The translations under genes were made by a program, and so were the position numbers. From NCBI RefSeq assembly GCF_026342355.1, contig NZ_JAPEMV010000007.1, forward strand, positions 433,982-497,981: DNA of 64,000 nucleotides. The letters are read 5' to 3'. Position 1 is the first letter of the stretch; the number at the start of each line of letters is the position of its first letter. Below, piece after piece: positions 58,466-64,000 of the stretch. The notes beneath the pieces were generated by a model. It saw only the letters and a program-made list of their open reading frames with translations. It had not been told where the DNA came from and searched no databases. The stretch is from Streptomyces sp. NBC_00249. GTDB taxonomy: Bacteria > Actinomycetota > Actinomycetes > Streptomycetales > Streptomycetaceae.

Positions 58466-60442
58466 ATGACCTCAGCCACCCAGCCGGAACCCCTCTGGTC
58501 CCCGAGCCCCGACAGGATCGCGGCGGCCCGCATCACCGCCTTCCAGGCATGGGCGGCCGAACGCTTCGGCGCTCCGGCGGACGGCGGCTACCCGGCCCTG
58601 CACAGCTGGTCCGTCGACGAGCTCGACACCTTCTGGCAGGCCGTCGCCGAGTGGTTCGACGTACGGTTCACCACCCCCTACGAGTCGGTCCTCGCCGACC
58701 GCTCCATGCCGGGCGCCCGCTGGTTCACCGGCTCCACCCTCAACTACGCCGAGCACGCCCTGCGCGCCGCCGAGGACCCGGCCCGCGCCGAGGACCCGGC
58801 CCTGCTCCACGTCGACGAGACCCACGAGCCCACCCCCGTCACCTGGGTCGAGCTCCGCCGCCAGGTCGGCTCCCTCGCCGCCGAGCTGCGCACCCTCGGC
58901 GTCCGCCCCGGCGACCGGGTCAGCGGCTACCTCCCCAACATCCCCGAGGCCGTCGTCGCCTTCCTCGCGACCGCGGCCGTCGGCGGCGTCTGGACCTCCT
59001 GCGCCCCCGACTTCGGCGCCCGCAGCGTCCTGGACCGCTTCCAGCAGGTCGAGCCGGTCGTCCTGTTCACCGTCGACGGCTACCGCTACGGCGGCAAGGA
59101 GCACGACCGCCGCGAGACCGTCGCCGAACTGCGCGCCGAGCTCCCTTCGCTGCGCGCCGTCGTCCACGTCCCGCTGCTGGGCACGCCCGCCCCCGAAGGC
59201 ACCCGGGCCTGGTCCGAGCTGACCTCCGCCGCCACCGAGCCCGTCTTCGAGGCGGTCCCGTTCGACCATCCGCTGTGGATCCTCTACTCCTCCGGCACGA
59301 CCGGCGTGCCGAAGGCCATCGTCCAGTCGCAGGGCGGCATCCTCCTGGAGCACCTCAAGCAGCTCGGCCTGCACTGCGACCTCGGCCCCGAGGACCGGTT
59401 CTTCTGGTACACCTCCACGGGCTGGATGATGTGGAACTTCCTCGTCTCCGGCCTGCTGACCGGCACCACCGTCGTCCTCTACGACGGCAGCCCCGGCCAC
59501 CCCGACACCGGCGCCCAGTGGCGGATCGCCGAGCGCACCGGAGCCACCCTCTACGGCACCTCCGCCGCCTACGTCATGGCCTGCCGCAAGGCCGAGGTCC
59601 ACCCCTCCCGCGACTTCGACCTCTCGAAGATCAAGTGCGTGGCGACCACCGGCTCCCCGCTCCCGCCCGACGGCTTCCGCTGGCTCCACGACGAGGTGGC
59701 CGAGGACCTCTGGATCGCCTCCGTCAGCGGCGGCACCGACGTCTGCAGCTGCTTCGCCGGCGCCGTCCCCACCCTGCCCGTCCACATCGGCGAGCTCCAG
59801 GCGGCCTGCCTCGGTACGGACCTCCAGGCCTGGGACCCGGCCGGAAAGGCCCTCGTGGGCGAGGTCGGCGAGCTGGTCGTCGCGAGCCCGATGCCCTCCA
59901 TGCCCGTCCACTTCTGGAACGACCCGGACGGCGCCCGCTACCACGAGAGCTACTTCGAGATGTTCCCCGGCGTCTGGCGCCACGGGGACTGGATCACGAT
60001 GACCGAACAGGGCTCCGTCGTCATCCACGGCCGCTCCGACTCCACCCTCAACCGGCAGGGCGTCCGGATGGGCTCCGCCGACATCTACGAGGTCGTCGAG
60101 CGCCTCCCCGAGATCAAGGAATCCCTGGTCATCGGCCTGGAGGAGCCGAACGGCGGCTACTGGATGCCGCTCTTCGTGCACCTCGCCCCCGGCGCCACCC
60201 TCGACGAGGCCCTCCGCAAGAAGATCAGCACCGCGATCCGGGAGCAGCTCTCCCCGCGCCACGTCCCGGACGAGGTCATCGAGATCCCGGCGGTCCCGCA
60301 CACCCTGACCGGCAAGCGCATCGAGGTCCCGGTCAAGCGCCTCCTCCAGGGCACCCCCCTGGCCAAGGCGGTCAACCCCGGCTCGGTCGACAACCCGGGA
60401 CTCCTCGCCTTCTACGAGGAGCTGGCCCGCACCCGGAAGTGA
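58466..60442 (+). CDS. Acetoacetate-CoA ligase
   Basis: 658 aa. ATG 58466 follows GGGAG; the open frame upstream is a shadow of the GH31 gene. ANL-superfamily enzyme: LYSSGTTGVPKAIVQSQGG (P-loop), GWMMWNFLVSGLLTG, ISGGTD-like VSGGTDVCSCFAG, GRSDSTLNRQGVRMGSADIY, and the C-terminal catalytic Lys in HTLTGKRIEVPVKRLLQG. Length and motifs match acetoacetyl-CoA synthetases. It activates acetoacetate for lipid or polyketide use. Confidence 0.94.
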   Translation: MTSATQPEPLWSPSPDRIAAARITAFQAWAAERFGAPADGGYPALHSWSVDELDTFWQAVAEWFDVRFTTPYESVLADRSMPGARWFTGSTLNYAEHALRAAEDPARAEDPALLHVDETHEPTPVTWVELRRQVGSLAAELRTLGVRPGDRVSGYLPNIPEAVVAFLATAAVGGVWTSCAPDFGARSVLDRFQQVEPVVLFTVDGYRYGGKEHDRRETVAELRAELPSLRAVVHVPLLGTPAPEGTRAWSELTSAATEPVFEAVPFDHPLWILYSSGTTGVPKAIVQSQGGILLEHLKQLGLHCDLGPEDRFFWYTSTGWMMWNFLVSGLLTGTTVVLYDGSPGHPDTGAQWRIAERTGATLYGTSAAYVMACRKAEVHPSRDFDLSKIKCVATTGSPLPPDGFRWLHDEVAEDLWIASVSGGTDVCSCFAGAVPTLPVHIGELQAACLGTDLQAWDPAGKALVGEVGELVVASPMPSMPVHFWNDPDGARYHESYFEMFPGVWRHGDWITMTEQGSVVIHGRSDSTLNRQGVRMGSADIYEVVERLPEIKESLVIGLEEPNGGYWMPLFVHLAPGATLDEALRKKISTAIREQLSPRHVPDEVIEIPAVPHTLTGKRIEVPVKRLLQGTPLAKAVNPGSVDNPGLLAFYEELARTRK

Positions 60443-60500
60443 CTGTCAGTCCCCACGATTACTCTGAGTGAGCAAGCCATCGCACCACTCAGGGGGACAA

Positions 60501-61424
60501 ATGAAGAACACACCGACCACCCCACCCACCCCACCCACACCGGACACCGGCCGCTGCCGTGAGCTGCGCCGCGAGGTCCCCAGCACCGTCGGCCTCCTCG
60601 CCGACGCCGGGGACTTCGCGGCCATGCGGGACTACGCCAGCTTCGCGTTCGACCACCGCGACGACTACGCCGACTACCTCCACCACATGGACGCCGTCCT
60701 GCGCTCCCTCACCGCCCAGGGCATCCACACGACCGTCGCCCTCTTCGACCCCGAGGAGTACGCCGACTACTGCGCCGACCACGGCCTCGACCCGGACAGC
60801 GCGGGCACCCGTACCCGCTTCACCGCGGAACTGGCCGCCGGCGCCGGGGCCCTGCCCTACACCGGCCAGCCCATCGAGGAACTGGCACCGCTCCTCGTGG
60901 ACGAGGCCGTCCGGCAGGCCACATGGGAGTACGCCACCATGCTCCTCGCCGGAGCCGGCACCTGCGCCGACTGCGGGGAGGACATCGGCCGGTCCTCCCT
61001 CGAACGCGCCACCCACATCCTGCGGCGCCTGATCACGGGCGCCGGCCCGGGCCACCACCACCTCGTCTGCAGCATCCCCGCCGAGGAGGAGCAGCTCGTC
61101 GCCGTCCTGCACGCGCAGGTCCCCGACGACCCCGGGGCCGGCCCCCGCGTCGACGGCCGGGAGGGCCTCGACTTCACCACCGTCCTCGCCGCCGGCATCG
61201 CCCTCGGCGGCGCCGGCGGCCTGGTCCTGCGCAGCACCACCGAGGGATTCCGGGACCGGGTCCACGGCTGGCGCCTGGACGGCGGCCGCCTGGTCACCCT
61301 CACCGCGGCCGCCGTCTTCGACGCCTACTGCACGGACGCCGACACCGGCGACCCCGTGGCCCCGGAACCGGGCGTCGAATACTGCCCCGGCTACGAGGTG
61401 GACACCTCCGGCCCCCACCACTAG
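60501..61424 (+). CDS. Conserved actinobacterial hypothetical protein
   Basis: 307 aa. ATG 60501 is chosen for the AGGGGG site; the upstream in-frame ATG lacks one. A Pro/Thr run (about residues 5-16) leads into a helical domain with FAAMRDYASFAFDHRDDYADY. A Cys pair TCADCGED at about 158 is a possible partial zinc site. After it comes an alpha/beta region with ALGGAGGLVLRSTTEGFRD. No known family function. It follows the synthetase gene by 58 bp and ends at a terminator. Confidence 0.62.
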   Translation: MKNTPTTPPTPPTPDTGRCRELRREVPSTVGLLADAGDFAAMRDYASFAFDHRDDYADYLHHMDAVLRSLTAQGIHTTVALFDPEEYADYCADHGLDPDSAGTRTRFTAELAAGAGALPYTGQPIEELAPLLVDEAVRQATWEYATMLLAGAGTCADCGEDIGRSSLERATHILRRLITGAGPGHHHLVCSIPAEEEQLVAVLHAQVPDDPGAGPRVDGREGLDFTTVLAAGIALGGAGGLVLRSTTEGFRDRVHGWRLDGGRLVTLTAAAVFDAYCTDADTGDPVAPEPGVEYCPGYEVDTSGPHH

Positions 61425-61444
61425 AGGGGGACACCCCGGGGGAG

Positions 61445-61489
61445 GACGACCGAGGGGCCCCCGCCACCGGCGAAGGCCCCTCGATCGTC
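61445..61489. terminator. Bidirectional terminator between the hypothetical gene and ptsI
   Basis: 15-bp inverted repeat with one mismatch: GACGACCGAGGGGCC (61445-61459) and GGCCCCTCGATCGTC (61475-61489), 15-nt loop. It lies between convergent genes ending at 61424 and 61504. Confidence 0.82.
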
Positions 61490-61503
61490 GAACACGCTGA
61501 CGG

Positions 61504-63174
61504 CTACTCGCCGGACAGCACCGCCTGCGCGGCCACGCGGGCCTCCTCGGCGCTGTCGGCGGCGCGCGCGGCCGCGGCCGCACGCTCGCACTGCGCGAGG
61601 GTGTACTTCGCGAGCGTCGCCCGCACGTACGGAATGGAAGCGGCACCCATCGACAGGGAGGTGACACCCAGACCGGTCAGCACACAGGCCAGCAGCGGGT
61701 CCGAAGCGGCCTCACCACAGACACCACAGCTCTTGCCCTCGGCCTTGGCCGCCTCGGCGGACATGGCGATCAGGTCGAGCAGCGCCGGCTGCCACGGGTC
61801 CTGGAGCCGGGACACGGCCCCCACCTGGCGGTCGGCGGCGAAGGCGTACTGCGCGAGGTCGTTCGTCCCCAGCGAAAGGAACTCGACCTCCTGCAGGATC
61901 GAGCGCGCCCGCAGCGCGGCGGAGGGAATCTCCACCATCGCACCGAACTTCGCCCGCAGCCCGGCCTCGCGGCACGCGTCCGCGAACGCCTTGGCGTCGA
62001 TCCGGTCGGCCACCATCGGGGCCATGACCTCGAGGTAGACCGGCAGGCCCTCGGCCGCCTTCGCCAGCGCGGTGAGCTGCGTACGCAGCACGTCCGGGTG
62101 GTCCAGCAGCGAGCGCAGACCACGTACGCCCAGAGCCGGGTTCGGCTCGTCGCCCGGGGTCAGGAAGTCCAGCGGCTTGTCCGCGCCGGCGTCCAGCACC
62201 CGCACGACGACACGTCCCTCGGGGAAGGCCTCCAGCACCTTGCGGTACGACTGGATCTGCTTCTCCTCGGACGGAGCCTTCTTGCTGTCGTCCAGGAAGA
62301 GGAACTCCGTACGGAACAGGCCCACACCCTCGGCCCCGGCCTCCACGGCCGCCGGCACGTCCGCCGGACCACCGACGTTGGCCAGCAGCGGCACCTTGTG
62401 ACCGTCGGAGGTGGCGCCCGGACCGGAGGAGGCGGACAGCGCCGCCTTCCGCTCGGCCGCGGCGGCCTCCAGCTCGGCCCGCTTCTCCGCCGTCGGTTCG
62501 ACGAACAGGTCGCCGGTGCTGCCGTCGACGGCGATGACCGTACCCTCGGCGATCTCACCGGCACCCGGCAGCGCCACGATGGCCGGCACGCCCAGCGCCC
62601 GCGCGAGGATCGCACTGTGGCTGGTCGGTCCGCCCTCCTCGGTGACGAAGCCGAGCACGAGCGCCGGGTCGAGCAGCGCCGTGTCGGCGGGCGCCAGGTC
62701 CCGCGCGATCAGTACGTACGGCTCGTCACTGTCCGGGACGCCCGGCATCGGCACGCCCAGCAGGCGCGCCACGATCCGGTTGCGTACGTCGTCCAGGTCG
62801 GCCACACGCCCGGCCATGTACTCGCCGGCCCCCGCGAGCAGGTCGCGGTAGGCGGCGAACGCGTCGTACACACCGCGCTCGGCGGTGCTGCCGACGGCGA
62901 TCCGCCGGTCCACGTCAGCCATCAGCTCGGGGTCCTCGGCGATCATCGCCTGGGCCTCGAGCACGTGCTGAGCCTCGCCACCGGCCAGCTGGCCACGCGC
63001 GATCAGGTCGGCCGCCACGGCACTCACGGCCTGACGGGCGCGCCCCTGTTCGCGCTCCGCCTCGTCCGCGGTGATCTGCTTCGCCGGCGGTTCGAGAACC
63101 GCCGTACCCATGTGCCGAACCTCGCCGATCGCCACACCGTGGCTCACGCCGACGCCTCGCAGCGTTGTCTCCAT
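61504..63174 (-). CDS. ptsI: Phosphoenolpyruvate-protein phosphotransferase (PTS enzyme I)
   Basis: 556 aa, the normal length. ATG 63174 gives METTLRGVGVSHGVAIGEV. Phosphohistidine loop EEGGPTSHSAILAR (His186). PEP-binding barrel: GIGLFRTEFLFLD-like GVGLFRTEFLFLDD, AMVEIPSAALRA, SLGTNDLAQYAFAADR, and the catalytic Cys in GVCGEAASDP. It passes phosphate from PEP to HPr. It is 80 bp downstream of crr on the same strand; in Streptomyces this operon serves N-acetylglucosamine and other PTS sugars. Confidence 0.97.
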   Translation of the reverse strand: METTLRGVGVSHGVAIGEVRHMGTAVLEPPAKQITADEAEREQGRARQAVSAVAADLIARGQLAGGEAQHVLEAQAMIAEDPELMADVDRRIAVGSTAERGVYDAFAAYRDLLAGAGEYMAGRVADLDDVRNRIVARLLGVPMPGVPDSDEPYVLIARDLAPADTALLDPALVLGFVTEEGGPTSHSAILARALGVPAIVALPGAGEIAEGTVIAVDGSTGDLFVEPTAEKRAELEAAAAERKAALSASSGPGATSDGHKVPLLANVGGPADVPAAVEAGAEGVGLFRTEFLFLDDSKKAPSEEKQIQSYRKVLEAFPEGRVVVRVLDAGADKPLDFLTPGDEPNPALGVRGLRSLLDHPDVLRTQLTALAKAAEGLPVYLEVMAPMVADRIDAKAFADACREAGLRAKFGAMVEIPSAALRARSILQEVEFLSLGTNDLAQYAFAADRQVGAVSRLQDPWQPALLDLIAMSAEAAKAEGKSCGVCGEAASDPLLACVLTGLGVTSLSMGAASIPYVRATLAKYTLAQCERAAAAARAADSAEEARVAAQAVLSGE

Positions 63175-63254
63175 TTCACCCGTCTCCGATTGAGCGGCGG
63201 GCCCAGCCGCCGCGGTGGATGTCCGACTCGCCCGCGCCTGTGCGGGCGGACGTG

Positions 63255-63704
63255 TCACTGCCAGCTGAAGAGAGCGTCGTCAGCCTTCACGTCCCCGGAC
63301 TCGACGACCTCGGAGAGGGAGTCGGGGGTCGCCTCGAGCGCCACGACGGGGCAGATCGGGGACTTGCCGGCGGCCTCGACGGCAGCGGGGTTCCAGCGGA
63401 TGACGGCCTGACCACGGGTCACGGTGTCGCCCTTGTTGACGAGCAGCTCGAAGCCCTCGCCGTTGAGCTGGACCGTGTCGATCCCGAGGTGCGTGAGTAC
63501 ACCGTGACCCTCGGCGTCGACTACTACGTACGCGTGCGGGTGCAGGGAGACGACCACACCGTCCACGGGAGCCACCGCCTCCGAGGGCTCGCGCACGGGA
63601 TCAATGGCGGTGCCCGGACCCACCATCGCGCCGGAGAACACCGGATCGGGCACTGCCGCGAGTCCGATGGCCTGCCCGGCAAGTGGGGACGTCACGCTGG
63701 TCAT
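63255..63704 (-). CDS. crr: PTS glucose-type enzyme IIA (Crr)
   Basis: 149 aa. ATG 63704 has GGGAGG upstream. EIIA-Glc fold: VFSGAMVGPGTAIDP, VSLHPHAYVVV (His57) and the phosphorylated His72 in GVLTHLGIDTVQLNGEGF. It accepts phosphate from HPr and hands it to the IIB/IIC sugar permeases. First gene of crr-ptsI. Two DasR-type sites lie about 140-170 bp upstream. Confidence 0.96.
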   Translation of the reverse strand: MTSVTSPLAGQAIGLAAVPDPVFSGAMVGPGTAIDPVREPSEAVAPVDGVVVSLHPHAYVVVDAEGHGVLTHLGIDTVQLNGEGFELLVNKGDTVTRGQAVIRWNPAAVEAAGKSPICPVVALEATPDSLSEVVESGDVKADDALFSWQ

Positions 63705-63846
63705 GGGGGCCTCCCAGGGGTGGGGCTTCTTCGTGTCGCCGTCACTACCTGTCGCGAACGGCGTACTCTCAGAAGGATATGTCACAGGATGTTCGGGTTC
63801 GCCCGATGTTGGTCCTGATCCGGGCTGGTCCTTTGGCACGGAGACT

Positions 63847-63875
63847 AGTGGACTAGACCGGTGGACTAGACCATA
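63847..63875 (-). promoter_or_regulatory. Two overlapping DasR (dre) sites upstream of crr
   Basis: AGTGGACTAGACCGGT (63847-63862) and GGTGGACTAGACCATA (63860-63875) both match the dre consensus ACTGGTCTAGACCACT with a few changes; each keeps the CTAGACC core. They are spaced 13 bp apart. DasR is the GlcNAc-6-phosphate-responsive GntR repressor known to control crr-ptsI in S. coelicolor. Confidence 0.8.
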
Positions 63876-64000
63876 CGCGTGAATCGATTTGCCTGGGCAC
63901 CAGCAGGCCTGTACTGTCGTGACTCCCGCCAGGACGTGCCGCGTGAACATCTCGCGAACAACCGATGGACGGGACTCCTCCTCAAGCAGTGCTCATCTCG
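63876..64000. other. Right-edge sequence, promoter zone upstream of crr
   Basis: 125 bp with no assignable gene. It probably holds upstream promoter elements of crr-ptsI on the minus strand or the start region of the next gene outside the window. No repeat or hairpin of note. Confidence 0.3.

Overview
The window is chromosomal DNA from a Streptomyces species. The evidence is very high GC content with strong third-position GC bias, frequent GTG and TTG starts, 4-bp ATGA/GTGA gene overlaps, a complete conservon (cvnA-D), RbpA, SPW-repeat and DUF4360 proteins, and a crr-ptsI operon with DasR-like sites. The gene order (rib genes, hisE, hisG, two CBS/CNNM genes, ... ppm, fxsA, rbpA, ... ptsI, crr) matches, from memory, the S. 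coelicolor SCO144x to SCO139x interval. Most of it is therefore conserved core-arm chromosome and not an acquired island. No rRNA, tRNA, CRISPR array, prophage or transposase gene was seen.

Layout. 1-5063: riboflavin cluster (ribD 3' end, ribE, ribM-type transporter, ribBA, ribH) followed by hisE and hisG. 5119-8210: a PH-like membrane protein and two coupled CNNM/CBS membrane proteins preceded by a structured leader. 8238-13479: an EccA/CbxX-type AAA+ ATPase, a uridine-kinase-like protein, a secreted C39-type peptidase-like protein and a secreted DUF4360 protein. 13650-16925: SPW membrane protein, a 50-aa membrane protein, decayed DUF6230/DUF6114 remnants, a TetR regulator and an acyl-CoA dehydrogenase. 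17024-21661: a small conserved protein, a PASTA-like lipoprotein, a two-gene unit with an APH-fold phosphotransferase, a CPDC-motif protein and an Lrp/AsnC regulator. 21917-30089: amidohydrolase, polyprenol-phosphate mannosyltransferase, FxsA, RbpA with a clear SigR-type promoter, UMF1-type MFS, glycerophosphodiesterase and a MocR regulator. 30109-34470: an FtsK-like ATPase lacking the Walker A lysine with a tiny membrane partner, an ankyrin protein and a HEAT-like protein. 34856-37145: the 5-oxoprolinase operon pxpABC.

37437-44811 is the most interesting part. It is a tightly coupled operon coding for a kleisin-like protein, a 92-aa disordered protein, a MukE-like protein and a 1536-aa SMC/MukB-like ATPase. 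The architecture resembles MukBEF/MksBEF/Wadjet JetABC, but no JetD-type nuclease is encoded anywhere in the window. The ATPase carries Asn where condensins have the catalytic Walker B Glu. Long palindromic repeats of two unrelated families lie immediately outside both ends of the operon.

45149-64000: a small membrane protein, the conservon cvnABCD, an Ltp2-like thiolase with its DUF35 partner, a VanX-like dipeptidase, a Nudix hydrolase, a P450 with an upstream inverted repeat, a membrane protein, a GH31 glucosidase, acetoacetyl-CoA synthetase, a conserved hypothetical protein and the PTS genes ptsI and crr.

Three families of dispersed repeats recur between genes: a 'GGCCTGTCGTC' palindrome (one long and one internally deleted copy), a 'GGGTGTCGTCCGG' palindrome (two inverted copies) and a GC-rich hairpin family of terminator type.
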